Positions 45,357 through 54,242 of a stretch of DNA of 64,000 bases are shown piece after piece; the stretch's first letter is position 1; the number at the start of each line of letters is the position of its first letter. This DNA comes from Aliikangiella sp. G2MR2-5 (GTDB lineage: Bacteria; Pseudomonadota; Gammaproteobacteria; Enterobacterales; Kangiellaceae), in the NCBI RefSeq assembly GCF_015687155.1, contig NZ_JADPQF010000002.1:682001-746000 (forward strand), in the 5' to 3' direction. The position numbers and the translations under genes are program-made. The notes beneath the pieces were generated by a model. That model was not told the DNA's origin and searched no databases. It worked only from the letters and a program-made list of their open reading frames with translations.

Positions 45357-46822
45357 AAAAACTGATATTTTTATTGCTAGTTGTAATCCTGCTTGGCTAC
45401 GTTACTCTCTATAAATTATCGACTGAATTTCCTGATCGTCAATATCATCCCAAGGCTCAGCCCAAATTGCTGAGTGTAGATAACGCCAAAGTCGCTGAGC
45501 GGCTTAGCTCGGCGATTCAAATCCAAACGATTTCTCGGGATGAGTCTGAGCCGACAAGCGACGCATTTATTCAATTCCATCAACTACTGATGGAAAAATT
45601 CCCTTTAGTTCACCAACATGCCCAAAAGGAAGTTATTAATCAGTACAGCCTGATATACCACTTTCCCGGTAGCGACACTCTACTAGCACCCGTATTATTC
45701 ATGGGCCACATGGATGTTGTACCTGTTGATGAAGCAACTCTGGACCAATGGTCCCACCCTCCCTTTTCTGGAAAAATCTCAAATGGCAAAATTTGGGGGC
45801 GCGGTGCGTTAGATGATAAATCGACTGTAATGGCAATAATGGAAGCCATGGAAGCTCAACTGGCAGAAGGTAAGAAACCAGTAAGAAGCGTTTATTTTGC
45901 TTTTGGTCACGATGAAGAAACTGGCGGTGAAAACGGAGCTAAAGTCAGTGCAGAATATTTTCGAAAAAAAGGTATTCGATTTGAGTTTGTACTCGATGAA
46001 GGTGGCGCTGTTGTCCAGGACGTCGTAAAAGGTTTTAAACAACCCGTTGCATTGATTGGAATCGGCGAAAAGGGATTTGTTAATGTTCGCATGACTGTCA
46101 ATGCTGCTGGCGGTCACTCCTCAATGCCTCCGGATCATACCGCAGCGGGAATATTAGCCCAGGCGATTGTCAAACTTGAAACCAGTCCTTTTCCGGCGGA
46201 TCTTCAATTTACTCGTTTAACCTTTAAACAGATTGGACACTATGCCGATTTAACAACACGTCTCATTATGTCTAATCTTTGGCTAACTGAGCCGCTGGTT
46301 AAAGCAACACTTGCACAATCACCAAGCAGTGCTGCAGCCATTCGTACCAGCACCGCAGTCACTATGCTAAAGGGAAGTAGTAAGTCCAACATTCTTCCCA
46401 CACAAGCACAAGCTGTAGCAAACTTTAGAATCTTTCCCGGTGAAACGACTCAAAGTGTATTAGCTCATGTTACCAAAGCAATTGATGACTCTAGAGTAAA
46501 GCTCGAAATGTTTATGCAGAAAAATCCTTCGCCGGTCTCGCCAATTGATGTAAAGCCCTACCACTTGATAGAAGAGTCTATACGTGAAATTTCACCAGAG
46601 ATATTAGTCGCCCCCTATCTTGTTTTAGGAGGAACTGACGCCAAACATTTCTATGATCTTTCAAATAATGTCTACCGTTTTCTAATGGTCAGGTTAACAC
46701 CAGATACACTCGATTCAGTCCACGGCATCAACGAGAGTATCGCAGTTGAAGACTATGTGAAGGCTATCCAGTACTTCCACCGACTGCTAGATAAGTCTGT
46801 CTTTCTCGATGCGGGTTTCTAA
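45353..46822 (+). CDS. M20-family metallopeptidase (carboxypeptidase S/PM20D1-like)
   Basis: 489 residues with an N-terminal membrane helix (about 4-20). The two-zinc site is complete: GHMDVVP, then GRGALDDKS with the bridging Asp, DEETGG with the catalytic and ligand Glu, LDEGG and the final GGTDAKHF His. The lid domain at about 240-360 contains GHSSMPP. The length of 489 fits the carboxypeptidase S/PM20D1 group that cleaves small peptides or N-acyl amino acids. The ATG at 45353 has no Shine-Dalgarno sequence and overlaps the stop of a short upstream ORF. Its stop overlaps the convergent LytTR gene by four bases. Confidence 0.92.
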   Translation: MKKLIFLLLVVILLGYVTLYKLSTEFPDRQYHPKAQPKLLSVDNAKVAERLSSAIQIQTISRDESEPTSDAFIQFHQLLMEKFPLVHQHAQKEVINQYSLIYHFPGSDTLLAPVLFMGHMDVVPVDEATLDQWSHPPFSGKISNGKIWGRGALDDKSTVMAIMEAMEAQLAEGKKPVRSVYFAFGHDEETGGENGAKVSAEYFRKKGIRFEFVLDEGGAVVQDVVKGFKQPVALIGIGEKGFVNVRMTVNAAGGHSSMPPDHTAAGILAQAIVKLETSPFPADLQFTRLTFKQIGHYADLTTRLIMSNLWLTEPLVKATLAQSPSSAAAIRTSTAVTMLKGSSKSNILPTQAQAVANFRIFPGETTQSVLAHVTKAIDDSRVKLEMFMQKNPSPVSPIDVKPYHLIEESIREISPEILVAPYLVLGGTDAKHFYDLSNNVYRFLMVRLTPDTLDSVHGINESIAVEDYVKAIQYFHRLLDKSVFLDAGF

Positions 46823-47667
46823 TGAAGAAGTTCCTTTAAACCATCCTTATAGCGCCGGGAAAGGTTAAGTACTTTGCCATTATTGAGCTTTACTTCGCTA
46901 TCACCACTCCCCAGCGGTGTGATCGAATCAATTTGATCAAGATTAACTGCGTAGGAGCGATGGATGCGATAAAAACCCTTTTCAGCGATTTGCTCAACCA
47001 GCCGATTCAGAGTAGAGCGCATGGGGTAAATACGGCCTGCTACATGTAAATTGACATAATTTCCGGATGACTCTAACCATTCAATCTCGGACACCTTGAT
47101 AATAAATTCTTTGCCTAACTTCTTAACCAGCAACCTTTCACAATCAGGTGTCGCTTTTTGCTCTTCGCCATCTTGCACCAGGTTAGCCTCTCCAAGCAAT
47201 TGGGAAGAAATATAGGCGTAGCCGTGATAAATAAATATGAGGAAAACGAATGACCATAGATCTTTGCGATATTCATAAACCAGCTCATAACCAAGATCGC
47301 CAAAATCATAATTGCCACCGGTCCACCAATAAACCAGTTTTCGGATCAACACCATCAAGGCAATATGCGACAAAGAAAAAATCACCGAAGCAATAAAGTA
47401 AAGTAACAACGAATATCCAACTGATGTCCAATTAAATGGACACTTTCGCAAAAATCGAACAAGCGGCCAAATTAATAACATGGTACTGATAGCGCTCGAG
47501 TATTCCCAGACAAAGGGCTCCCACAAAGCGAGGTCACTCGAACCATCTCTATGCTCTTCCATAATGACTGATGTCGCCAGAATGGTATTGTTGATCGCAA
47601 AAAAAATGACTATCGCCAGGATTTCGTACCAGACGTGATATTGTTGATAATGCTTCAATCGACTCAT
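46819..47667 (-). CDS. Membrane-bound LytTR-family transcriptional regulator
   Basis: 282 residues. Four predicted membrane helices fill about 12-155. The LytTR DNA-binding domain is at about 180-282 (RLLVKKLGKEFIIKVSEIEWLESSGNYVNLHV, FYRIHRSYAVNLDQI, GKVLNLSRRYKDGLKELL). It is a one-component design with no receiver domain, so the membrane part is presumably the sensor. It diverges from an acyltransferase gene with 168 bases between, an arrangement that suggests it controls that gene and itself. No clear LytTR direct repeat was identified in the gap. Confidence 0.9.
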   Translation of the reverse strand: MSRLKHYQQYHVWYEILAIVIFFAINNTILATSVIMEEHRDGSSDLALWEPFVWEYSSAISTMLLIWPLVRFLRKCPFNWTSVGYSLLLYFIASVIFSLSHIALMVLIRKLVYWWTGGNYDFGDLGYELVYEYRKDLWSFVFLIFIYHGYAYISSQLLGEANLVQDGEEQKATPDCERLLVKKLGKEFIIKVSEIEWLESSGNYVNLHVAGRIYPMRSTLNRLVEQIAEKGFYRIHRSYAVNLDQIDSITPLGSGDSEVKLNNGKVLNLSRRYKDGLKELLH

Positions 47668-47835
47668 ACAGGCTATTCTAATCAGACGGCTGATTTTTCG
47701 TGTTCATTTCATCACATTATACCACCGCTTATCCCTATCCATTGTTTTTTAACCACTTTTCAGTATTTTCACAGTACCCACTGCGGCGAATATGTTAAGA
47801 CTTTAACCATCTCTTCGAAAAAAGTGGAACATTCA

Positions 47836-49089
47836 ATGACGCATAATCAAAGCATTACAACAGCAGCCAATTTAAGAAGGTATGATATCGACTGGCTTCG
47901 CGTGCTGGCCTTTTTGCTGCTTATCTTTTATCACATAGGAATGTTTTATGTGTATGACTGGGGTTGGCACATAAAAAGTGCTTACCAGAGCGAATTTCTG
48001 CAAAACTTGATGCTCCTGCTCAATCGCTGGCGTATGCCCCTTATATTTTTGATTTCCGGAATGGCCCTTTCACTGGTAGAAGCAAAAGTAGGACCCGGTA
48101 AATTACTGAAATTGAGATTTGTTCGAGTATTCGTCCCTCTGGTACTCGGTATGTACATTATTGTGCCGCCTCAGACCTACCTGGAAATTGTCGCAAACAA
48201 CGACTTCAGCGGTGGTTACTGGAGCTTTTATCAACTTTATATCGATCCTGACACTTCGGCACTGCGTAAATACAACCACGGACCTCTTGGGTTATTGACC
48301 TGGAATCATCTCTGGTATCTGGCCTACCTATGGCATTACACACTAATTTATCTGCTAGTGCGGCCTCTCCTGACTCGAGTAAATTGGGTGGCATTCAATC
48401 AACGAGTTGGAGCGGGCGTATTATTTGTGCTGTTTTCGGTCTGGATTACTTTAACTATTTTCTGGCTCAAGCCAGATCACCCAATCACCCATAACCTGAC
48501 GAGCGACTGGTATAATCATGCCGTATCTTTTTCCATATTTGCGCTTGGTTATCTGTTACCAAAATGCCGAATAGGCTGGCAACAGATTATTCTCCATCGG
48601 CGAAAGTTTTTACTCGGTGCGCTGTTTGGCTACGCCACCACGCTAATTTTTCACAATGGAAGACTGGACGTTTTATTGACCGAAGCAGGCTTTGATGTCA
48701 ATGAGCTGGCAAGTCACTTTGAAACGTTTCTACTGATTAATAGTGTCAAAGCTATGAATATTATCTGTTGGCTGTTTATGCTACTCGGTTATGCCGGCCG
48801 CTATTTAACCCGGTCAAACCGTTTTCTCAGTTACATGAATGAAGCTGTTCTTCCCTGGTATATTTTGCATCAAACGGTCACGGTTGTTGTCGCTGCATGG
48901 CTGGCAAAATTTGCTTTGGGCCCAATACTTGAACCAGTTTCACTTATCTTTCTGACCTTTTTTTTCTGCGCTTTGGGCTATGAGTTACTCAAGCGAAATA
49001 ATATCACTCGGTTTATTTTCGGCATGAAGCTTATAAATAGATCAAGTCAACGAGAAGCATTCAGCAAAAGCGCGACCAGTGAAGTTTAA
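47836..49089 (+). CDS. Acyltransferase family 3 membrane protein
   Basis: 417 residues from the ATG at 47836; a longer frame back to 47635 crosses the promoter and the start of the divergent gene and is not credible. It opens with RRYDIDWLRVLAFLLLIFYHIGMFY, the characteristic start of acyltransferase 3 proteins, with the key His (YHIGM). LLNRWRMPLIFLISGMALSL follows, then about ten membrane helices in all. The OpgC-like layout suggests O-acylation of a periplasmic glucan or another envelope carbohydrate; the acceptor is unknown. It is divergent from the LytTR regulator. Confidence 0.9.
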   Translation: MTHNQSITTAANLRRYDIDWLRVLAFLLLIFYHIGMFYVYDWGWHIKSAYQSEFLQNLMLLLNRWRMPLIFLISGMALSLVEAKVGPGKLLKLRFVRVFVPLVLGMYIIVPPQTYLEIVANNDFSGGYWSFYQLYIDPDTSALRKYNHGPLGLLTWNHLWYLAYLWHYTLIYLLVRPLLTRVNWVAFNQRVGAGVLFVLFSVWITLTIFWLKPDHPITHNLTSDWYNHAVSFSIFALGYLLPKCRIGWQQIILHRRKFLLGALFGYATTLIFHNGRLDVLLTEAGFDVNELASHFETFLLINSVKAMNIICWLFMLLGYAGRYLTRSNRFLSYMNEAVLPWYILHQTVTVVVAAWLAKFALGPILEPVSLIFLTFFFCALGYELLKRNNITRFIFGMKLINRSSQREAFSKSATSEV

Positions 49090-49176
49090 ATATTAGATAG
49101 TTGCACTCTTGGTTGATTTTCGGCATCTTAGGGCTAATGCTCACTAGTACTTTCTGAACAGAGACACGAATAAACT

Positions 49177-49887
49177 ATGACTATTGCCCTGTTTCAACAA
49201 GATGCCTATCAGAATACCTGTGATGCCGAAGTTAGAGCGATCAATGATCGTGGCGGTATCATATTGAACCAAACGATTTTCTATCCAACTGGTGGAGGAC
49301 AACCTGGCGATAGCGGTACTTTAACTTTTGGCAATAGCCAAATTAAAATCGCGACCACGGTTAAAGATCGAGAATCAGGTGAAATAGTTCATGTGCCGGA
49401 AGCCGGTCAAAGCCTGCCTGAAGTAGGACAGATGGTAAAAGCCGAAATAGACTGGGACACCCGCTACCTGCACATGCGAATGCACACGGCACTGCATCTT
49501 CTTTGCTCGGTTGTTCCTTGTGGAGTTACCGGCGGGCAAATCGGAAAGGAAAAAAGTCGTCTCGACTTTGACGTTGGCGAAAAACCGCTGGATAAAGATC
49601 AAATTACAGAAGACCTGAATCGGATCATTGCTGAAAAACAGAAAGTTGAATTCCGTTGGATAACCGATGAAGAACTGGAAAATCAGCCAGAACTGGTTCG
49701 CACCATGTCAGTTCAACCACCTAAAGGCGCAGGGAAGGTTCGACTTGTAAAAATTGGAGAGAATATTGATCTGCAGCCCTGTGGTGGAACCCATGTGAAT
49801 AACATTGAGGAAATTGGTGTGATAAAAGTCAGCAAAATTGAAAATAAGGGAAAAAGAAATAGGCGGGTCAATATAGTATTTGGGTAG
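49177..49887 (+). CDS. alaX: Free-standing alanyl-tRNA editing protein (AlaX)
   Basis: 236 residues, the AlaX-M size. The N-terminal part is a beta-barrel segment (TIFYPTGGGQPGDSGTL) like that of alanyl-tRNA synthetase. The zinc and active site are intact: H103-xxx-H107 (MHTALHLL) and C202-GGT-H206. It hydrolyses Ser-tRNA(Ala), or Gly-tRNA(Ala), that AlaRS released by mistake, working in the cytoplasm in trans. Single gene, no partner nearby. Confidence 0.95.
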   Translation: MTIALFQQDAYQNTCDAEVRAINDRGGIILNQTIFYPTGGGQPGDSGTLTFGNSQIKIATTVKDRESGEIVHVPEAGQSLPEVGQMVKAEIDWDTRYLHMRMHTALHLLCSVVPCGVTGGQIGKEKSRLDFDVGEKPLDKDQITEDLNRIIAEKQKVEFRWITDEELENQPELVRTMSVQPPKGAGKVRLVKIGENIDLQPCGGTHVNNIEEIGVIKVSKIENKGKRNRRVNIVFG

Positions 49888-50021
49888 TAGTTTAAGGCGT
49901 TTCTCTGCGCTTGCTTGCAAATTTTTTTCAACTTGTGCTTTTACATTAACTTTATGGAAATTATAAATTTTTATTGTGACTAGTGCTGCAGCCAAGCCTA
50001 TCGTTATTGAGTTTTTGTAAA

Positions 50022-50546
50022 CTATTTTTCAGCTAATTTGCATTGATGTTTTTTGTTTTTAGAAGCAATGACTTCAATTCGCAAAAGAATTTCTTCTACC
50101 ACCTCACTGTCCCCCTCCTGTAAAAAAGAGAGTCGAGCATCAGTAAGTAAGTTGGATGCGTACTCGATCCAACGCGCTATTTCGTCTTCACTCACTGCCA
50201 GAGCTTCATCACAGAGAATCTCTGCAACGCTTAATGCACCTGAAAAGCCAGCATACCCGAACTTTAACTCTGTGGCAGCTGCAACTTTTAACCAATAAAC
50301 TGCAGCGTCAACATCAGTTTTCAAATATTCTCCGTCATAATATTCCCAACCTAATATCTCAGCACATCCACCATGACCTTTCTCTGCACAATAGTGAAGG
50401 TTTTTAATGCCCGATTTTTTATTATTTCCATTAATTTGCTTATGCGCTAAGAGATACGTGTCATCGAGTGTTAACTTTGGGGATGATACACATCCAGCTA
50501 AGACATTTATGAATAGGCCACTCAACACTATATATAACAACTTCAT
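50022..50546 (-). CDS. Sel1-like repeat lipoprotein
   Basis: 174 residues from the ATG at 50546, chosen because GGAAG lies just upstream and it begins a lipoprotein signal (MKLLYIVLSGLFINVLAGC, Cys 19). The open frame extends further up but overlaps the GrpB gene. One Sel1-like repeat is clear (GHGGCAEILGWEYYDGEYLKTDVDAAVYWLKVAA) and a second, degenerate helical pair follows. Sel1 repeats are protein-interaction modules. Its role and partner are unknown. It may share a transcript with the GrpB gene 123 bases upstream. Confidence 0.75.
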   Translation of the reverse strand: MKLLYIVLSGLFINVLAGCVSSPKLTLDDTYLLAHKQINGNNKKSGIKNLHYCAEKGHGGCAEILGWEYYDGEYLKTDVDAAVYWLKVAAATELKFGYAGFSGALSVAEILCDEALAVSEDEIARWIEYASNLLTDARLSFLQEGDSEVVEEILLRIEVIASKNKKHQCKLAEK

Positions 50547-50668
50547 TTTTTCTTCCCTGATAACCGGACAAACAAAAACATTTTCTTTAAGTAATATTTC
50601 CAGATACTCAAAATCAAATAAAAAACCGCAACGAAATACTTGGTATAAAGCTACTTCTTCATTAAATC

Positions 50669-51205
50669 TTATTTCATTTTGTACCAAGCCAAAGCGATCC
50701 GCTCGTGCTTCTGAATATAATCGCTTTTCAGCTCCATATAGTGATAAATATCATTATTACATTTTTCTGCTGCCCGCTTTTTCAAATCACCATATTCTTC
50801 TGCCACTTTGGGGTGCTCAATCAGATAATCCCTGAATGCTCGATGACGGACCAGATGTTCATCTCCTTGCTTAAAAGCGTGTACGTGATGACTTCGCTGA
50901 TTTCCGCCTTTTTGAAAATAGCGTCGACCTTCAATTCCATTCTCACCTTTTATTTTGTAACCATGTGACTCCAGCATGGCATGGCAGTTTTCGAGCTTTT
51001 CAAGGGACTCTACTTCAACCAAAATATCAATTACTGGTTTTGCCGCTAATCCACTTACCGCAGTACTTCCAATATGTTCAATATTGAGTGCATTTTGTCC
51101 AAAAACATTCTTCAATAGTTCGCACTCGTCTTTAAATCTGATTCGCCAAGAGTCATCATAATCAACAACCTCTAACACTCTTTCTTTCAACTCACTTATC
51201 AACAC
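50669..51205 (-). CDS. GrpB/UPF0157-family protein (nucleotidyltransferase-like)
   Basis: 178 residues starting at GTG 51205, supported by AGGA six bases upstream. The family core is NIEHIGSTAVSGLAAKPVIDILVEV (about 43-67), a nucleotidyltransferase-like GS..D.D motif, followed by GRRYFQKGG, HHVHAFKQGDEH and HRAFRDYLIEHPKVAEEYGDLKK. The biochemical activity of the family is not established; in some proteins it is fused to dephospho-CoA kinase. Stand-alone here. Confidence 0.92.
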   Translation of the reverse strand: MLISELKERVLEVVDYDDSWRIRFKDECELLKNVFGQNALNIEHIGSTAVSGLAAKPVIDILVEVESLEKLENCHAMLESHGYKIKGENGIEGRRYFQKGGNQRSHHVHAFKQGDEHLVRHRAFRDYLIEHPKVAEEYGDLKKRAAEKCNNDIYHYMELKSDYIQKHERIALAWYKMK

Positions 51206-51418
51206 TTGAATTCCTACAATGTGAACAACAATATACCTGACGATTAGCCGGATTTTATCACTTAACCAACCCTGCTCTCTAGCGCAAATTATATATTACG
51301 CACGGTCGACTTAACGCGCAGTACATTCAACTTAACTCAAATTTTATTCAGTTAGCCTTTTCGTTATTGTTTTCAGCATAGAGTTCTCGTATAAAATCCC
51401 CAGTTAGGAGGAACAGAC

Positions 51419-52045
51419 ATGAAGAAAATCCTGGCAGGTATAATCTGCGGCCTTACAATATCTTTAGCAGCCCATTCATATCCGATAAATCAAGCTATCA
51501 AAGTACCATCAACAACTACCAAACCCTTGCTTGATGGACAATGTGACGATCGAGAGTGGCAACCAGCACACAAGCTTCAGTTACCCGCCAAAGTTTCGAT
51601 ACTCCTGATGAACGACTCAGAGTCATTCTATATTTGCATGAAAGGCAAAAAAAATGACTATACTACGGCTGATATCTATATCGAACACCCGGAGTCAAAG
51701 TCGCTGTGGAACCTTCACGCCTCAGCGCAAATTGGAGAGCGCGAATTTGACGGAAAACAATGGCCCGATTTTGACTGGTGGAACCATCAGCAATGGTCAG
51801 CATTCTGGGTTCCTTTTTCAGGCTCAAAAGAAACCGATAAGGGCACACAGATTGAGTTCTTAAAGGGTACACATCGAGAATTTCAAATTTTGCGCAGCAA
51901 ATTTTCCGGAAATACCTGGAGAGTGATGCTAAGAGTGGGCGGTATCAACCATCAGAACTCTGGTCGCGCAAACCTTTTCTATCCTCAGGAAGCCAAAGAT
52001 ACCTCCAGCGAAAACTGGATGACAATTCAGCTAACTAGCAGATAG
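51419..52045 (+). CDS. Secreted protein with CBM9-like domain
   Basis: 208 residues. Signal peptide at 1-20 (MKKILAGIICGLTISLAAHS). The mature protein starts LLDGQCDDREWQPAHKLQLP, and ILLMNDSESFYICMKG follows, the usual opening of carbohydrate-binding module family 9-like beta-sandwiches found in bacterial secreted proteins. Many Trp residues (SLWNLH, WPDFDWWNHQQWSAFW) could line a ligand groove. No enzyme domain. AGGAGGAA is a strong ribosome site. The domain call is by pattern only and the ligand is not known. Confidence 0.65.
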   Translation: MKKILAGIICGLTISLAAHSYPINQAIKVPSTTTKPLLDGQCDDREWQPAHKLQLPAKVSILLMNDSESFYICMKGKKNDYTTADIYIEHPESKSLWNLHASAQIGEREFDGKQWPDFDWWNHQQWSAFWVPFSGSKETDKGTQIEFLKGTHREFQILRSKFSGNTWRVMLRVGGINHQNSGRANLFYPQEAKDTSSENWMTIQLTSR

Positions 52046-52214
52046 TTCAACAACTCACCACCGAATGTCTGTTCTTCATTCACCGGTATTCATTCACCTG
52101 TTTTTTGTATTTCAGAATTTCTGAGTCTAGTGATAACTAAAGGTTTGTTGATCATTCCGTAGAATCTTATCTATGCTAACATCTTTAGTATTAGTAAAAA
52201 CACTACTTACTTTT

Positions 52215-53138
52215 ATGTATTCAGATCTCAAGCTCAACAAAATTCTCGAAACGATTGCGGAGAAGGCACAATCTTTATCAGGCAAAGGTAAGATAGCCGA
52301 CTATATTCCCGCATTAGCCAGGGTAAAACCCAATCAGTTTGGTATTGCGATCTGTAATATCAATGGCGAGACTTATACCGCCGGGGATGCAGAGAAACCC
52401 TTTTCAATCCAGAGCATCAGTAAACTATTTACCTTGATTCAAGCGATTAAGACTTATGGCGACCAACTATGGCAATGGGTTGGACGTGAACCATCCGGAT
52501 TACGATTCAACTCACTGGTACAGCTAGAAAGTGAAAACGGAATTCCCAGAAATCCTTTTATCAATGCAGGAGCATTGCTGGTTTGCGATCGTCTGGAGTC
52601 TCGTTTATCTGCACCCAATTACCAGTTACTTGAAATGTTAAAGTCTCTTTCCCAAAATAATATGATTAAAGTTAATCAGCAGGTGGCACGTTCCGAATTA
52701 AATCATGGCTCTCGCAATGCGGCCATGGCTTACTTGATGAAAGCATTTCATAATTTTGAAAATCCGGTGGAAAAAGTTCTTGAGAGTTATAGTCATCACT
52801 GCGCGATTGAAATGAGTTGTGTTGATCTGGCGCGAGCGGCGGTCCTCCTGGCCAATAAGGGTGTGCCACTTTCACAGGAAAGGCTATTAACAGCCAAACA
52901 GACTAAGCGAGTCAACGCATTGCTGGCAACCTGCGGGTTATATGATGAGGCTGGAGACTTTGCCTTTAAAGTTGGCTTACCGGGCAAGAGCGGTGTTGGC
53001 GGAGGTATTCTGGCAGTTTACCCCAACAACTACACAATCTGTGTCTGGTCTCCAGCACTCAATGAAGCAGGTAACTCTCTGGCAGGCTTGTACGCCCTGG
53101 AACAGCTTAGTGATATGCTGGAAATTTCAGTTTACTAA
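52215..53138 (+). CDS. glsA: Glutaminase
   Basis: 307 residues from the ATG at 52215, matching the 308 of E. coli GlsB; an ATG 14 codons earlier adds an unlikely hydrophobic leader. It hydrolyses glutamine to glutamate and ammonia. The serine-lysine pair is S67-xx-K70 (FSIQSISK), and the family blocks GKIADYIPALARV, GREPSGLRFNSLVQLESENGIPRNPFINAGAL, CSHHCAIEMSCVDLARAAVLLANKG and VGLPGKSGVGGGILAVYP are all present. Neither start has a clear ribosome site. It converges with an aldo/keto reductase gene, 22 bases between the stops. Confidence 0.95.
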   Translation: MYSDLKLNKILETIAEKAQSLSGKGKIADYIPALARVKPNQFGIAICNINGETYTAGDAEKPFSIQSISKLFTLIQAIKTYGDQLWQWVGREPSGLRFNSLVQLESENGIPRNPFINAGALLVCDRLESRLSAPNYQLLEMLKSLSQNNMIKVNQQVARSELNHGSRNAAMAYLMKAFHNFENPVEKVLESYSHHCAIEMSCVDLARAAVLLANKGVPLSQERLLTAKQTKRVNALLATCGLYDEAGDFAFKVGLPGKSGVGGGILAVYPNNYTICVWSPALNEAGNSLAGLYALEQLSDMLEISVY

Positions 53139-53160
53139 AAGCCGATTATTTAAAATTCCA

Positions 53161-54108
53161 CTACTTCAGTTTTTGCTTTAAACCTGAAAGCCAATAACGA
53201 AAATTCTCTTTTAGCGAATAATCCAGAACGCCCATAGATTTCTGAATCTGATGAATCTTAGCCAGCTGTTCATCGGTCAATGCGTGATCTTGAGAAGCTA
53301 AAAAGTTTTCGCTGGCCTGAGTGTCATTTTTAGTACTTAAGATAACGCTGGAAACCTGCGCAATGGCTAGTGTGTAGTTAATGGCCGTCTGAGTCAGGCT
53401 CAGGTTTTCACTAGTGAGGCAATCAAAATTTCTGGCATTACTAACTAAAGAAGCGATCTTTTCTGTGGAGTAGTGACTACGTTGATCATTGGGATCGTTA
53501 AACTGGCTCTGCTCACTGTATTTACCTGTAAGAAAACCATTTGCCAAACAGGAACGGACGATAACACCGAGTCCTTTTGCTTCAATTTGCTTAACTTTAT
53601 TCATTAACGGATTGGGCTGGACTAAGCTCATAGGAACTTGAAATCCATCGATCTCGGTTTTGTTAATAACATAGTCAATATCATTGCGGCTGGATAAAGA
53701 AACACCAACGTAGCGAACCAGACCTGACTCTTTTAATCGATAGAGCTTTTCATACAGTTCATGGTCCGACGGTGCCCAGTGAATTTGATAAAAGTCTATG
53801 TAGTCAGTTTTAAGACGCTCAAGCTGTTGTTTGATAGTCGTTTCCATATCCAGCTTCTGACTGGAATACTTAGTTGCCACCACCCATTTTTGGCGTCTTC
53901 CTTGCAGAAACTCTCCCAATATCGATTCTGCATTACCGTATACCGCAGCCGTATCAACAAAATTGCAACCCAGCTCTTCAGCTCTAGCCAAAGCGGCTAA
54001 CGCATCTGATTTTTCAACGTTACCAAAACTGTTCCCGCCAATTGCCCAGGAGCCAAAGCCAATTTCAGATATTTGAAGGTCAGTTTTCCCAAATCGACGA
54101 TATTGCAT
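53161..54108 (-). CDS. Aldo/keto reductase
   Basis: 315 residues from the ATG at 54108 (AGAGGAA five bases upstream; a TTG six codons earlier is unlikely). TIM-barrel NADPH oxidoreductase with the catalytic set Asp-Tyr-Lys-His in NFVDTAAVYGNAESILGEFL, VVATKYSS and IDFYQIHWAP. It reduces aldehydes or ketones; the natural substrate is not predictable. The tail (LTDEQLAKIHQIQKSM) is normal. The gene is separate, divergent from yheS. Confidence 0.93.
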   Translation of the reverse strand: MQYRRFGKTDLQISEIGFGSWAIGGNSFGNVEKSDALAALARAEELGCNFVDTAAVYGNAESILGEFLQGRRQKWVVATKYSSQKLDMETTIKQQLERLKTDYIDFYQIHWAPSDHELYEKLYRLKESGLVRYVGVSLSSRNDIDYVINKTEIDGFQVPMSLVQPNPLMNKVKQIEAKGLGVIVRSCLANGFLTGKYSEQSQFNDPNDQRSHYSTEKIASLVSNARNFDCLTSENLSLTQTAINYTLAIAQVSSVILSTKNDTQASENFLASQDHALTDEQLAKIHQIQKSMGVLDYSLKENFRYWLSGLKQKLK

Positions 54109-54242
54109 CCGAGTTCCTCTTATCAATTTAGACCGATCAGTCTAATGGCAGTGGATCATAGCCAACAGCCGCTGGCAGTGCAATTAAACCTCGCCCTTGA
54201 TACAATGCTGCCTTTATTTTTATCCCACTTTCAAATTCAACG

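Noticed and set aside
47635-47835. Longer acyltransferase frame
   Set aside because: It would cross the divergent promoter and the LytTR start; family members begin near RRYDIDWLRVLAF.
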